Source of the DNA: Ruficoccus sp. ZRK36
GTDB lineage: Bacteria; Verrucomicrobiota; Verrucomicrobiia; Opitutales; Cerasicoccaceae
Reading direction: 5' to 3'
NCBI RefSeq assembly: GCF_019603315.1
Contig: NZ_CP080649.1
Location: 821,501-885,500 of the forward strand
Length of the DNA: 64,000 nt
The translations under genes were made by a program, and so were the position numbers. The notes beneath the pieces are model-generated. The model saw nothing but the letters and a program-made list of their open reading frames with translations, had not been told where the DNA came from and searched no databases. Positions 56,201 through 64,000 of this stretch are shown piece by piece; position 1 is the stretch's first letter; every line of letters begins with the position of its first letter.

Positions 56201-56346
56201 TCCCGGCTCCAGAGGGGCTCCCCGCGCTCGCCGCCATCTACGGGCCGCAGCTCGACTGCTACCGCCGCTCCCTCAGCGATATTTACAGCCTCCCCGTCGA
56301 GGTCTACCTCTACAGCACCCGTCGCGGCGAGTGGCTCTCCCTCTAG
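53269..56346 (+). CDS. AddA-like UvrD/RecB-type helicase-nuclease
   Basis: A 1025-residue superfamily 1 helicase. APAGVGKTTSIVGRI is the Walker A loop, VVTYTNKAAEELQERAR motif Ia, FGTIHSFCLELLRRHG the next signature, DEAQDTDPVQ the Walker B, VGDPQQSIYSDRADL motif III, CHKSKGLEWPVVIL motif V and YVSATRARHSLIVV motif VI. The C-terminal nuclease has GTIDLAARTPEGWLVVDWKT followed by QLDCYRR. With the preceding AddB-like gene it should form a double-strand-break resection complex analogous to AddAB/RecBCD. The start at 53269 overlaps the AddB-like stop; longer starts lack support. Confidence 0.9.
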   Translation: MSGFPPLPDQADRDRFLNETDRNFSVIAPAGVGKTTSIVGRIAQLGAQDANRSEPLLPHLAVVTYTNKAAEELQERARRKLLDQAAGNEHLLKLFGRAFFGTIHSFCLELLRRHGHHLGLPPALELVEDEEALWLRFLRAQDRLSELVPAPIREDFLKIAPLGKMLELARQLPGADLPAPGQLPEPDFTELLAWEAKGRSAATIERSQDAIRAWSNALAAPETRSLGIPEPASKTKGFPEAWADAFAPVQDWLADAGLHFASAVARRYRQFRLEAGRLTYDDMIYLADQLLAVPQALNEIRAHRWRIILDEAQDTDPVQFRILTAVSRDRGAPDGWPGTAEAPPGGRFCMVGDPQQSIYSDRADLPTYLRLHEALADDPEGGELTFSVTMRCDAAVVEAVNTAFPAVLNGAEGQVGLVPLEPKPGVGPGCVERLPLNPATEGNAKRDRLDAEAEVLAIWLEARGPAELGARGWGEVALLCARKDGLEALAFQLEKRGIPVQNHSRNDQLGDDPAFAWVAGLMQVMADPADSFELFGVLREVFAVADGEMATLVQTARDAGQPSPLHLENRPEDIPGLTGEILNLLYALRQRCLRLPLREALEHLLATTALHERLSALPGTSPVRLAHTLDALRLEAANAENRGEGLFEFARSLRRRTADAPGEAPAAPDRLQLLTCHKSKGLEWPVVILPLFFSPISEARANYPQLLGGPGETPLLAVSASHDRSMAKAVQARRSAQTAERLLYVSATRARHSLIVVADEALFDKPAGSFAAGLRTLPEEENRSWWDALPAFAPKTELFPARHAPETEEATTPDGATPPPDRKAARTHAGNFPERVLPSSLAVHDNFEGHHRDESDLAAEPLFPELAAAAAAKKGADYGNWWHLTLETLPWPKGPEAWHAHGEARLAHCPDPDRGRHELELFYASETARRLADPALTIRTEVPVFWPDGEGRVYDGTIDLAARTPEGWLVVDWKTDRVPAPEGLPALAAIYGPQLDCYRRSLSDIYSLPVEVYLYSTRRGEWLSL

Positions 56347-56444
56347 GTCAGGGACACGCGCGGTCAGACGCGCGCATCGATTCCATTACTGCGCCAGCAC
56401 CAAGGGAACATCCCCCGCTCCGGAGACTCTTATGAGTCTATACG

Positions 56445-57083
56445 ATGAAGAACTTCCTTTTCGACTTCGACGGTACGCTGGCCGACACGCTACCGCTGTG
56501 CATCACCGCCTTTCGCGAGGCGATCGAGCCCCTGGCCGGACGCAGCCTCAGCGACGCGGATATCATCGAGACTTTTGGCCCCTCTGAAGAAGGCACCATC
56601 GCCGCCCTCCTGCCCGACAACGAATCCGTCGGCATGACCGCCTATCTCGAACGCTATGCCGCCCTGCACGGAAACTGGCCCGCCCCCTTCCCCGGCATCC
56701 CTGAGCTGCTGCACTATTTAAAGGAAAAGGGCGCGTTCGTCGGGCTCATCACCGGCAAAGGCCCCCAAAGCGCAGCTCTCAGCCTTGAGCACTATGACAT
56801 GGGGGCGTTTTTCCAGACCGTACAAACCGGAGACCGATCCGGGCCAGTCAAAGAGCAGCGCATTGCCCACGTCATAGAAGCCTACGACCTCGACCCCGCC
56901 GAGACCCTCTACATCGGCGATGCTCCGAGCGACATCACCGCCTCTCACGCCTGCGGTATCCGAGTGGCGGCCGCTGCCTGGGCTGCCTCTGCCGACGTTG
57001 AAGCCCTTCAGGCACTGAGCCCCGATTACCTGTTCACTTCACTAGAGGATTTTTATACATTTATCCACTGCCTATTCGAGTGA
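56445..57083 (+). CDS. HAD-family phosphatase, phosphoglycolate phosphatase-like
   Basis: A 212-residue HAD-superfamily hydrolase. FDFDGTLADTLPL holds the nucleophile Asp and acid/base Asp. A small helical cap follows. LITGKG is motif II, VKEQRI motif III with Lys, and YIGDAPSDI motif IV with paired Asp. The subgroup fits phosphoglycolate phosphatase or beta-phosphoglucomutase-like enzymes; the substrate is unknown. It begins 98 bp after the AddA-like gene and converges with a second HAD gene. Confidence 0.88.
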   Translation: MKNFLFDFDGTLADTLPLCITAFREAIEPLAGRSLSDADIIETFGPSEEGTIAALLPDNESVGMTAYLERYAALHGNWPAPFPGIPELLHYLKEKGAFVGLITGKGPQSAALSLEHYDMGAFFQTVQTGDRSGPVKEQRIAHVIEAYDLDPAETLYIGDAPSDITASHACGIRVAAAAWAASADVEALQALSPDYLFTSLEDFYTFIHCLFE

Positions 57084-57141
57084 AGGGACAGCCTATTTCC
57101 GCACCTATCCTGTCCCCCCTCAAGAGCTGGTCCAGCCACCC

Positions 57142-57783
57142 CTAGCCCAGGCGCTCCAGCAGCTCGGCATGTGAGCCCAGGACCGGCACCCCACAGGCCG
57201 CCAGACGGGCGCGGCTCTGGTGCCCGCCCTCCAGCAGCACGCAGTCGGCCCCGATCTCGCAGGCCACCTCGTAGTCGTGCACAGTGTCGCCAATCAGGAG
57301 CACCTCGTGCGGCGCATGCGGCAGGCTCTCCATGTGCGCCCGGCCGTTGGCGGCCTTTCCGGCGGCGTAGATATTGTCGAGGCCGATGAGCTTAGAGAAA
57401 TAATCGCTGAGGCCGAGCAGCCCGACGAGCTCGGTCAGCGTGCGGTGCTCATGCGCGGAGAGGATGACCTGCTCGACGCCGAGCGCCTGCACGGCCTCGA
57501 TCGTCGATCGCGCCTCCGGGAATAGCCGGCACTCCAACCGCCGGCGGTTGTAAGCGCCGATGAACTCATGGCTGACCGTGTCAAACGGGTCCCGCTCCAG
57601 ATCGAAGCCCAGCTTACGGTAGTAATCGACCACCGGAAACCCAAACTCGCGCTGATAAAAGTCTGCCGTCACCGGGGCCATCTGCCGCTGCGCCATGAGC
57701 GCATTCATCACCTCCAGGCACAGCCAGGCGTCGTCCAGCAGCGTGCCGTTCCAGTCCCAAATCAGATGCCGGTACCTCGCCAT
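57142..57783 (-). CDS. HAD-family phosphatase
   Basis: A 213-residue HAD hydrolase. IWDWNGTLLDD replaces the usual DxDGT with DWNGT, which still supplies the two Asp-equivalent positions as in some phosphoglycolate phosphatase-like proteins. VILSAHEH is motif II, KAANGRAHM motif III and LIGDTVHDYEVA motif IV. Unlike the convergent HAD gene at 56445, it uses Trp and Asn in motif I, so the two are not recent duplicates. The substrate is unknown. Confidence 0.87.
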   Translation of the reverse strand: MARYRHLIWDWNGTLLDDAWLCLEVMNALMAQRQMAPVTADFYQREFGFPVVDYYRKLGFDLERDPFDTVSHEFIGAYNRRRLECRLFPEARSTIEAVQALGVEQVILSAHEHRTLTELVGLLGLSDYFSKLIGLDNIYAAGKAANGRAHMESLPHAPHEVLLIGDTVHDYEVACEIGADCVLLEGGHQSRARLAACGVPVLGSHAELLERLG

Positions 57784-57947
57784 GCCTTTTAATAAAGCGC
57801 CTCTGCACGCATAGCGCCAGCCCGGGCATCGGAAATTTTTGTCCCCGAGAGGGCTGATCAGTAATTTTCAAAAATAGTGAACAAATTAACACATTAGACT
57901 TGCGCTCGTCCCCCAAGCTGACACCGTAGGCAAAAACCCAACTCACC

Positions 57948-59015
57948 ATGGCTGCTCCCAAAAAAACATCCGCTTCACCCGATAAAAAAGACGAGAAGGC
58001 CCTCGAATTTGCCATCTCCGCCATCAACAAACAGTTTGGCGAAGGCTCGATCATGCGCCTGGGTGAGAGTACGAAACTCAACGTCGAGACCGTCTCGACC
58101 GGCTCCGTCGCCATCGACCTCGCACTCGGTGTCGGCGGCCTGCCCCGCGGACGTATCTGCGAAATCTACGGCCCCGAATCCTCCGGTAAGACCACGCTGT
58201 GTCTCTCCATCATCGCCGAGGTTCAACGCCAGGGCGGTAACGCCGTCTTTATCGACGTCGAGCACGCCCTCGACCCCCGCTACGCCAAGGTCGTCGGTGT
58301 CGACCTCGACAACCTCATGATTTCCCAGCCCGAATCGGGCGAAGACGCGCTCAACATCACCGAGACCCTGATCCGCTCCGGCGCGGTCGATGTCATCGTG
58401 GTGGACTCTGTCGCCGCTCTCGTCTCCCGCACTGAGCTGGACGGCCAGATGGGTGATACTACGGTGGGCCTTCAGGCCCGTATGATGAGCCAGGCCATGC
58501 GCCGCCTGACCGGAGCGATTAACAAGTCGAAGTGTATCTGCATATTTACCAACCAGATACGTGAAAAGATCGGCGTCATGTTTGGCAATCCGGAGACCAC
58601 TCCCGGCGGCCGCGCCCTCAAGTTTTTTGCCTCCGTCCGCATGGACATCCGCCGCATCGGCGCGATCAAGGACACCTCCGGCGCCGTCAAGGGCAACCGC
58701 ACCCGCATCAAGGTCGTCAAAAACAAGGTAGCCCCACCCTTCACCGAGTGTGAATTCGACATCATGTATAGCGAGGGTATCTCGCGCACCGGCTCACTGC
58801 TTGACCTCGGCGTCGAACACAAGCTCCTCGAAAAGAAGGGCGCGTGGTTTGGGTACAACGGTGATCTCATCGGGCAGGGCCGTGAAGCCGCCAAGGCCTA
58901 CCTGGCCGAGCACGATGATGTGATGCAGGACCTGCAGGCAAAGATCCTGGAAAAAGTCCAGGTCGTGGGCGGAACTGCCCTCGCTGAGTCCAAGGGCATC
59001 ACCGACGACAATTAA
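57948..59015 (+). CDS. recA: Recombinase A
   Basis: Forms filaments on single-stranded DNA for homologous recombination and SOS induction. The 355-residue protein has [14 protein letters not shown] (Walker A), [16 protein letters not shown], loop L1/L2 ([36 protein letters not shown]) and standard length. The 164-bp gap before it is AT-rich (about 57825-57900), consistent with a promoter, but I cannot identify an SOS box of a known type. The AddAB-like genes 1.6 kb upstream could supply its substrate filament. Confidence 0.98.
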   Translation: MAAPKKTSASPDKKDEKALEFAISAINKQFGEGSIMRLGESTKLNVETVSTGSVAIDLALGVGGLPRGRICEIYGPESSGKTTLCLSIIAEVQRQGGNAVFIDVEHALDPRYAKVVGVDLDNLMISQPESGEDALNITETLIRSGAVDVIVVDSVAALVSRTELDGQMGDTTVGLQARMMSQAMRRLTGAINKSKCICIFTNQIREKIGVMFGNPETTPGGRALKFFASVRMDIRRIGAIKDTSGAVKGNRTRIKVVKNKVAPPFTECEFDIMYSEGISRTGSLLDLGVEHKLLEKKGAWFGYNGDLIGQGREAAKAYLAEHDDVMQDLQAKILEKVQVVGGTALAESKGITDDN

Positions 59016-59067
59016 AGTCGGGCGAAAAGCCACTCCCACTACGAGCAGCCGGATTGACTGCGTAGAC

Positions 59068-59092
59068 ATGCCCTCCTGCTGTGGGGCATTTT
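59068..59092 (+). terminator. Possible weak terminator after recA
   Basis: ATGCCC (59068-59073) and GGGCAT (59084-59089) can pair around a ten-base loop and are followed by TTTT (overlapping the last stem base). The stem is short, so termination may be partial before mnmE. Confidence 0.4.
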
Positions 59093-59137
59093 CTGCGTGA
59101 CGGATGCGCCTGCGCCCCTGACAATGCGCCCTTACGC

Positions 59138-60496
59138 ATGCCATTCGGAGATACCATAGTTGCCCTGTCCACACCGGCCGGGGAAGCCGCCCTCGCCCTC
59201 GTCCGCCTGTCCGGCCCGGACTGTGAGCGCCTGGGGCGTGATTGCTTCGGCCCCAAATGGGAGCCAACCCCACGCATGGCCCAGCTGGTTAAGCACAAAT
59301 CACTATCCGGCAACACCTTAGACCAATGCATAGCGCTCTACTTTGCCGATGACGCCAGCTATACCGGTGAGCCGATGCTTGAGCTCAGCCTCCATGGTAG
59401 CCCGCTTGTGGTTCAGCTCGTGCTTGAGGATCTGCTGGCCCGAGGCTGCCGGATGGCCGAAGCGGGCGAGTTCACGAAAACGGCTTTTACCAACGGCAAA
59501 CTCGACCTCAGCCAGGCTGAGGCCGTCGCCGACTTGATCCATGCCCGCAGCACCCGCGCCCTGCAGGTCGCCCAACGCCAACTGGCTGGCGCCATCGGCA
59601 AGCAGATGGACGCCTATACCCAGCGGCTTCTGCGCGTACAGGCCGAACTGGAGGCCTATATCGACTTCCCCGAGGAGGATTTACCCGAAGAGGACCAGAG
59701 CGGACCGATATCCGCTCTACAGGCCTTGACGGGCGACATCAAGCATCTCATTGATACCCAGCATTATACCACTCTCCTACACGAGGGCGTTCAGACTGTC
59801 ATCCTCGGTGCCCCCAATGCCGGCAAGAGCAGTCTGCTCAACTGGCTGGCGGGGCAGGACCGCGTCATTGTTAGCGCGACCCCCGGCACTACCCGCGATG
59901 TCGTTTCTGAGCGTGTCGTGGTTGACGATTATGTTCTGCAGTTGATGGATACCGCCGGGCTGCATACCTCGGCTGATGAGCTTGAGCGCCTGGGCATGGA
60001 GAAGACCATCCAATGGCTCGATAAAGCAGACTTCTTCCTCGTCGTCATCGACAGTGCTGCGCCCTCCCCCACCCTCCCACAGGCTGTCTTGGATAAAGTC
60101 CAGGCTGCGAACGCTCTCGTGATCGAGAACAAGGGTGATTTGCCCGACAGTACGGACAAAACCGACTTTTTACCCGACTGCCGCCACATTCGGCTTTCCC
60201 TGAAGACAGGCAAAGGCTGTGAGCACCTCAAAAGTGCCCTGACCGAGGCTCTGTCTGCCGGTCACATCGTCCCCAATGACGACGAGCTGGTCGTCAGTGC
60301 CCGCCATGCTGCCGCCCTCACCCGCGCGGTGGAGGCCCTGGAGACAACTCTACTACGCCTGACCGAGGGCGCGCCGCCCGAGCTGGCCGCCTCAGACCTG
60401 CGTCTGGCCGTGGAAGCCTTTGGCGAGGTCGTGGGTAAAATTGACAATGAGGTCATGCTGGATCAGCTTTTTGCTTCTTTTTGCATCGGAAAATGA
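59138..60496 (+). CDS. mnmE: tRNA-modification GTPase MnmE
   Basis: With MnmG it installs the aminomethyl or carboxymethylaminomethyl group on wobble uridine 34 of certain tRNAs. The 452-residue protein starts [20 protein letters not shown], the folate-binding N-terminal domain. The G domain carries [27 protein letters not shown] and NKGD, and the C-terminus is CIGK with the conserved Cys. The ATG at 59138 is chosen over the longer frame from 59081. The stop overlaps the mnmG ATG by four bases. Confidence 0.96.
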   Translation: MPFGDTIVALSTPAGEAALALVRLSGPDCERLGRDCFGPKWEPTPRMAQLVKHKSLSGNTLDQCIALYFADDASYTGEPMLELSLHGSPLVVQLVLEDLLARGCRMAEAGEFTKTAFTNGKLDLSQAEAVADLIHARSTRALQVAQRQLAGAIGKQMDAYTQRLLRVQAELEAYIDFPEEDLPEEDQSGPISALQALTGDIKHLIDTQHYTTLLHEGVQTVILGAPNAGKSSLLNWLAGQDRVIVSATPGTTRDVVSERVVVDDYVLQLMDTAGLHTSADELERLGMEKTIQWLDKADFFLVVIDSAAPSPTLPQAVLDKVQAANALVIENKGDLPDSTDKTDFLPDCRHIRLSLKTGKGCEHLKSALTEALSAGHIVPNDDELVVSARHAAALTRAVEALETTLLRLTEGAPPELAASDLRLAVEAFGEVVGKIDNEVMLDQLFASFCIGK

Positions 60497-62421
60497 AGCC
60501 ACCACTGAAATTCGGGCCTAAACAGCCCTACGACGTCATTGTCTGCGGAGCCGGGCATGCTGGCTGCGAGGCTGCACTAGCCGCAGCACGCATGGGGGCT
60601 GATACCCTGCTCCTGACCGGCAATATCGATACAATTGCCCAAATGAGCTGTAATCCGGCCATCGGTGGCCAGGCCAAGGGGCATATCGTGCGTGAGATCG
60701 ATGCCCTGGGCGGTGTCATGGCCCTGAATGCCGATACCACAGCCATCCAGTTTCGCCTGCTCAACGCCTCAAAGGGCCCTGCCGTGCAGGCACCACGTGC
60801 CCAATGCGATAAAAAGGCCTACCAGTTCCGCATGAAGCACATCATCGAGCTGCAGCCGGACCTCACCCTGTTTCAGGCGCTGGTCGAGGGGTTAATCTTC
60901 GAGGATGACGCGGTTAAGGGTGTTCGGACGAACATGGGCATCGAATTCTACGGTAAAAGCGTCATCGTCACCACGGGCACCTTCCTGCGCGGGCTGATGC
61001 ACATCGGCAACAATCGCAACGAAGGCGGCCGACTGGGTGACTTTACCGCAAAAGGCCTGTCCGGCAGCCTTAAAGAGGCAGGGATTGAGCTCGAACGGCT
61101 TAAAACCGGTACGCCGCCGCGCATATTGGGCTCCAGCATCGACTTCAGCGTCTGTGAAGAGCAGAAGGGCGACGAGAAGCCCACGCGCTTCGCCTTCTAC
61201 GACACCCATTTCGGGGAGGAATTGTTCCACGTGGAACAATTTGAGCAAAACCCAGAGTGGGATCGTCGATTGTTCCACGTGGAACAATCACACCAGCGAC
61301 TCCTCGGCTGGCCACCTGGGGCTGACCAGGTATCCTGCTGGGAGACGACGACCACGGGGCAAACCGGCGAGGTCATCCGCCAGAACCTCCATCTATCTCC
61401 GCTCTACGGTGGCATGATCGAGGGGGTAGGGCCACGCTACTGTCCAAGCATCGAGGATAAGATCGTTCGTTTCGCAGACAAGCCCACCCATAAGCTCTTT
61501 TTAGAGCCTGAAGGTCGGAATACTGACGAATGGTACATCAATGGCCTATCCAGCAGCCTCCCATTCGAGGTACAGATCGAGATCCTTCACAGCGTACGTG
61601 GGCTGGAGAAAGCCGTGATGCTACGCCCCGCCTATGCCGTGGAGTATGATTTTGCCCCGCCGACCCAGATTTTTCCCTCCTTGGAGTCCAAAAAGGTCTC
61701 AGGTTTGTTCTTTGCTGGCCAAATCAATGGCACCTCAGGCTATGAGGAGGCAGCAGGGCAGGGGCTTTTAGCAGGTATCAACGCCGTCCAGAAGCTTCGC
61801 GGCGGGGAACCGCTGATCCTTGGCCGCCACGAGGGCTACCTCGGGGTACTGGTCGATGACCTGGTGACCAAGGGCACGAAGGAGCCCTACCGCATGTTCA
61901 CCAGTCGCGCTGAGTACCGCCTGCTCTTTAATCACGGTAGCGCTGAGGTCCGACTAGGCGGCCACGCCATAGAGCTCGGACTCGTAGGAGAGGGCAGGGC
62001 AGGGCGCGTCCGTGAAAAGCTCACCCAGATCGAACACTGGACAGATAAGCTAGAAACGACCACGACCCGTGGGGGTACCTACGGCGACCTGCTGCGCAGG
62101 AACCGCAATGAGACGGAAAGCCTGCTACCAGCGGACTTTCTCGCCCTGCCGCAGGCTACCCGGGACGAAGTCCTGTACGACATCTGCTACCGCGGCTACC
62201 GAGAACGTGAGCTGCGGCACATCGAAAAGCTGAAAGACATAGCTAAAATCAAGCTCCCCAAGGACTTCGACTACACGGCGATCAAGGGCTTGCGCAAGGA
62301 AAGCGCCTTAAAGCTCGATGAAATCCGCCCGCTGGACCTCGCCCAGGCAGGCCGCATCAGCGGGGTCAACCCGGCCGACATCAGCTTGATCATGATCGCC
62401 CTCAAGGCTCGCCGAGGCTAG
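60493..62421 (+). CDS. mnmG: tRNA uridine-5-carboxymethylaminomethyl enzyme MnmG, carrying two parS sites in frame
   Basis: FAD-binding partner of MnmE. The 642-residue protein begins [20 protein letters not shown] (FAD loop) and has [60 protein letters not shown] and the C-terminal helical domain ending [10 protein letters not shown]. Relative to E. coli MnmG, residues about 237-285 look expanded, and this segment contains LFHVEQ twice (244-249 and 260-265), each encoded by a perfect parS palindrome. The ATG at 60493 gives the coupled start; the frame from 60481 is longer by four residues. Confidence 0.96.
   Translation: MKPPLKFGPKQPYDVIVCGAGHAGCEAALAAARMGADTLLLTGNIDTIAQMSCNPAIGGQAKGHIVREIDALGGVMALNADTTAIQFRLLNASKGPAVQAPRAQCDKKAYQFRMKHIIELQPDLTLFQALVEGLIFEDDAVKGVRTNMGIEFYGKSVIVTTGTFLRGLMHIGNNRNEGGRLGDFTAKGLSGSLKEAGIELERLKTGTPPRILGSSIDFSVCEEQKGDEKPTRFAFYDTHFGEELFHVEQFEQNPEWDRRLFHVEQSHQRLLGWPPGADQVSCWETTTTGQTGEVIRQNLHLSPLYGGMIEGVGPRYCPSIEDKIVRFADKPTHKLFLEPEGRNTDEWYINGLSSSLPFEVQIEILHSVRGLEKAVMLRPAYAVEYDFAPPTQIFPSLESKKVSGLFFAGQINGTSGYEEAAGQGLLAGINAVQKLRGGEPLILGRHEGYLGVLVDDLVTKGTKEPYRMFTSRAEYRLLFNHGSAEVRLGGHAIELGLVGEGRAGRVREKLTQIEHWTDKLETTTTRGGTYGDLLRRNRNETESLLPADFLALPQATRDEVLYDICYRGYRERELRHIEKLKDIAKIKLPKDFDYTAIKGLRKESALKLDEIRPLDLAQAGRISGVNPADISLIMIALKARRG
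61223..61238. promoter_or_regulatory. parS site 1 (ParB-binding palindrome)
   Basis: TGTTCCACGTGGAACA is a perfect 16-bp palindrome identical to a parS form known from Pseudomonas (established knowledge). With its flanks the symmetry extends to 20 bp (61221-61240). It lies in mnmG and encodes part of LFHVEQ. ParA/ParB genes are not in the window. Confidence 0.9.
61271..61286. promoter_or_regulatory. parS site 2 (ParB-binding palindrome)
   Basis: A second perfect TGTTCCACGTGGAACA, 48 bp downstream of the first and in the same reading frame, with symmetry extending to 22 bp (61268-61289). Because the distance is 16 codons, both copies encode LFHVEQ. Confidence 0.9.
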
Positions 62422-62938
62422 TATCTAAGCCCCCGGCCTCCTCCGCCGCAGTCGAGCCGCTCGCACAGCCGTGAAGTCGACATCCGCATTCATCAGAATC
62501 GCAGTTCGCGTCCAGGCACAGGATTTTGCACGCAGTGGTAGGTATACCCCACACCACAGGCTTGCCATACTACAGCACAGTCTCCCAGCGCCTGTTCAGA
62601 TAAACGCCCAGGGAGGCTGAAATGGGTCTTTTCAGTCCGAAAGAAAACCTTTTCGGCACGATGAACTTAACCCAGCAGATCATTGAGTATGATGCATGGC
62701 TTCCAGTCCAAGCCACACCGGCGTCAACGCATAGCTTCACTTTGTTGCGTAATTTTATGGTTACGGGCGTGAAACAAACACGTAACGGAACCCACAGGCT
62801 TAACCACAAGGCGTTGAGAGCCAAACATTTACAAGTAGCACGACCCCAGCTACTTTCTTTTACAATTTATTTACAAAATGTTTTCATCATTGGCAAGTCT
62901 AATCTTTTAACGCAAACCCAAGGAAAGCTATTACTTCG
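62422..62938. other. 517-bp region between mnmG and the PhoB-type gene
   Basis: No recognised gene. The composition changes from G+C-rich to AT-rich from about 62640. CCGAAAG and CTTTTCGG at 62637-62656 can form a bulged hairpin. Three TTTACA hexamers lie at 62828, 62859 and 62870. Two overlapping small frames on opposite strands (62570-62824 minus, 62622-62942 plus) exist; only the plus one has supporting signals and is listed separately. Confidence 0.5.
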
Positions 62939-62942
62939 GTGA
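62622..62942 (+). CDS. Possible small protein or leader frame coupled to the PhoB-type gene
   Basis: A 106-codon frame of unknown product. GGGAGG at 62611-62616 is well spaced for the ATG at 62622, and the TGA at 62940-62942 overlaps the GTG start of the response regulator in a GTGA arrangement. The protein sequence resembles nothing I know, is basic at the C-terminus, and the frame runs through the TTTACA repeats, so it may be a chance frame or a translated leader. I keep it as a low-confidence call. Confidence 0.25.
   Translation: MGLFSPKENLFGTMNLTQQIIEYDAWLPVQATPASTHSFTLLRNFMVTGVKQTRNGTHRLNHKALRAKHLQVARPQLLSFTIYLQNVFIIGKSNLLTQTQGKLLLR
62859..62875 (+). promoter_or_regulatory. Candidate PhoB/PhoP box (11-bp-phased TTTACA repeat)
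   Basis: TTTACA at 62859-62864 and 62870-62875 are exactly 11 bp apart, the spacing of Pho-box direct repeats (PhoP boxes of B. subtilis are TT[ACT]ACA-like hexamers with 11-bp period). A third copy lies at 62828-62833. They stand 64-111 bp before the PhoB-type gene, a position suited to autoregulation. Confidence 0.45.
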
Positions 62943-63634
62943 ACAAAGATAAGAAAATCCTCGTCGTTGACGATGAACCTGACGTAACCGAGCTGCTGGA
63001 CTACAAGTTGCGGCAGGACGGGTACCGCGTCTCGGTCATCAACGACCCCTTGATGATCATGGGGACGGCTCGGTCGTTCCACCCCGACCTGGTCATCCTT
63101 GATATTATGATGCCTGACCTCAATGGCATCCAGATCTGCCGCATGCTGCGTGCCGACCCCGTGATGAAGGCCGTGCCCGTGATCTTTCTGACAGCACGCG
63201 GCGAGGCCGAGGACCGCATCCGTGGCTTTGAGACGGGTGCAGACGACTACATCAGCAAGCCGTTCGATACCCGTGAGCTCCTTTTGCGCGTCAAGGCCCT
63301 GTTTAAGCGCCTGGGCCAGAGCGCCGAGGCGAACGTGGAGAAGGAAATCTCCATCGGTAAAGTGGTCATCGACATCGAAAAGCACCGCCTGAACGTAGAC
63401 GGCACCGATGTGGACCTGACTGCCACCGAGTTTAAGCTCCTGCGCCTGCTGATGGAGCGCAAGGGTAGGGTGCAGAGCCGCGAAAACCTTTTGGTCAATG
63501 TCTGGAACTACGAAGCCGATATCGAGACGCGCACCGTCGATACCCATATCCGACGCCTGCGCGAGAAGCTCGAGGACCATGCCGCGATCATCGAGACCGT
63601 GCGTGGCGTAGGTTACCGGGCAGTTGACAAGTAG
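62939..63634 (+). CDS. PhoB/OmpR-family response regulator
   Basis: A 231-residue two-component regulator. ILVVDDEPDVTELL carries the acidic pair, VILDIMMPDLNG the phosphorylated Asp near residue 56, and YISKPFDTREL the conserved Lys. The C-terminal winged helix (from about 130) contains DLTATEFKLLRLLMERKG and TVDTHIRRLREKLE. The start is a GTG at 62939 with AAGGAAAG about 12 bases upstream. The next gene is a histidine kinase-like protein 28 bp downstream, the usual PhoB-PhoR order. Phosphate control is suggested, not shown. Confidence 0.88.
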   Translation: MNKDKKILVVDDEPDVTELLDYKLRQDGYRVSVINDPLMIMGTARSFHPDLVILDIMMPDLNGIQICRMLRADPVMKAVPVIFLTARGEAEDRIRGFETGADDYISKPFDTRELLLRVKALFKRLGQSAEANVEKEISIGKVVIDIEKHRLNVDGTDVDLTATEFKLLRLLMERKGRVQSRENLLVNVWNYEADIETRTVDTHIRRLREKLEDHAAIIETVRGVGYRAVDK

Positions 63635-63662
63635 GCCGCTCCGCCGCCACCATTCCAGCAGC

Positions 63663-64000
63663 ATGGAGGTCATCGTATTGCTTTTGGCGGTCTGGGTGCT
63701 GGTGTTGCTGGTGCGCTTGGCACGGCTGCGCACGCTCTTGCGTAAGTCCGCCGAGGCCATCGAGGATCGCAAGTCATTGCTGTTAAACGAGAAGGGGAAC
63801 TGGCCGAAGCGCTACTACCTGGACCGTCTGGCACGTGAGATCAACACCCTGACGGATATCCGCCGCCACACCGAGCGCCGCGAGGAGAGCTATCTGCACC
63901 AGATTGAGACGGCTCTGGAAAACCTGATCGAGGCCGTGCTGGTCGTAAATGACGAAAACCAGCTCATCATGGCCAACCCCGCCGCCCGCCGCCTGCTGCG
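63663..64000 (+). CDS. Sensor histidine kinase, PhoR-like (3' end beyond the window)
   Basis: The visible 112 codons begin MEVIVLLLAVWVLVLLVRLA, one membrane helix, followed by a charged helical segment and then LENLIEAVLVVNDENQLIM, the start of a PAS domain (NPAARRLL). The dimerisation and kinase domains are beyond the right edge. A single N-terminal helix plus PAS is the arrangement of PhoR-type kinases, and the gene follows a PhoB-type regulator by 28 bp. The assignment rests on this order and the PAS start. Confidence 0.75.
   Translation, partial: MEVIVLLLAVWVLVLLVRLARLRTLLRKSAEAIEDRKSLLLNEKGNWPKRYYLDRLAREINTLTDIRRHTERREESYLHQIETALENLIEAVLVVNDENQLIMANPAARRLL

Noticed and set aside
57784-57947. 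Possible LexA (SOS) box before recA
   Set aside because: I looked for CTG-N10-CAG and GAAC-N4-GTTC types and saw neither convincingly; the LexA motif of this group is not known to me.
62570-62824. 84-codon minus-strand frame between mnmG and the regulator
   Set aside because: No ribosome site, no family, many rare residue types (Trp, Cys) and overlap with a better-supported frame on the other strand.

Overview
The window looks like a chromosomal segment of a Gram-negative, polysaccharide-rich bacterium. It is G+C-rich apart from a few AT-rich patches. Genes for KDO and heptose (kdsA, kdsB, kdsD, gmhA, hldE1-type kinase) imply a lipopolysaccharide outer membrane. MenC and MenE imply menaquinone made by the o-succinylbenzoate route. 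A DUF4838 protein, an animal-type UDP-glucose dehydrogenase, a long-form PurA, a CBM2/GH18 chitinase and a GH29 fucosidase together recall Verrucomicrobiota, class Opitutae. That placement is my inference from family knowledge, not a computed result.

Layout. Positions 1-7755 (minus strand) hold a truncated DUF4838 gene and an inner-core LPS unit: kdsD, kdsA, an O-antigen ligase/polymerase-type membrane protein, gmhA, heptose kinase and ugd. Positions 7939-24852 are an exopolysaccharide/O-antigen locus. It has two GT2 enzymes, a GbsR/MarR-type regulator, a UDP-glucuronate 4-epimerase-like enzyme, a Wzx-type flippase, a polymerase-like protein with an odd Met-Pro-Gly tail, six GT4-type glycosyltransferases, two hexapeptide acyltransferases, a CDP-sugar-epimerase-like enzyme and gmd. 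Positions 24978-27731 hold an AraC regulator divergent from an oxidoreductase plus sugar isomerase pair. Positions 27864-34995 hold a secreted trypsin-like protease, an EmrE-type SMR exporter, a two-part ThrE-type exporter, guaB, menC-menE and a small membrane protein.

Positions 35106-38594 return to envelope sugars: an acetyltransferase, a PH-like membrane protein, kdsB, a lipoprotein and fcl. A small AT-rich cassette bounded by inverted repeats (38611-39256) follows, then polX, a 1425-residue chitinase, purA, an EEP-family hydrolase, an OsmC protein, a fucosidase, an AddB/AddA-like pair, two HAD phosphatases, recA, mnmE-mnmG and a PhoB/PhoR-type two-component system cut by the right edge.

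Main second-look signals. Two perfect 16-bp palindromes identical to the ParB site parS lie 48 bp apart inside the mnmG reading frame, within a peptide that seems inserted relative to E. coli MnmG. A one-mismatch parS-like site lies about 10 kb upstream in addB. Other items are the inverted-repeat cassette, an unassigned catalytic-looking module in the chitinase, the Met-Pro-Gly tail, an 11-bp-phased TTTACA repeat before the PhoB-type gene, and a row of hairpins after purA. I saw no rRNA, tRNA, CRISPR array, insertion sequence or prophage.
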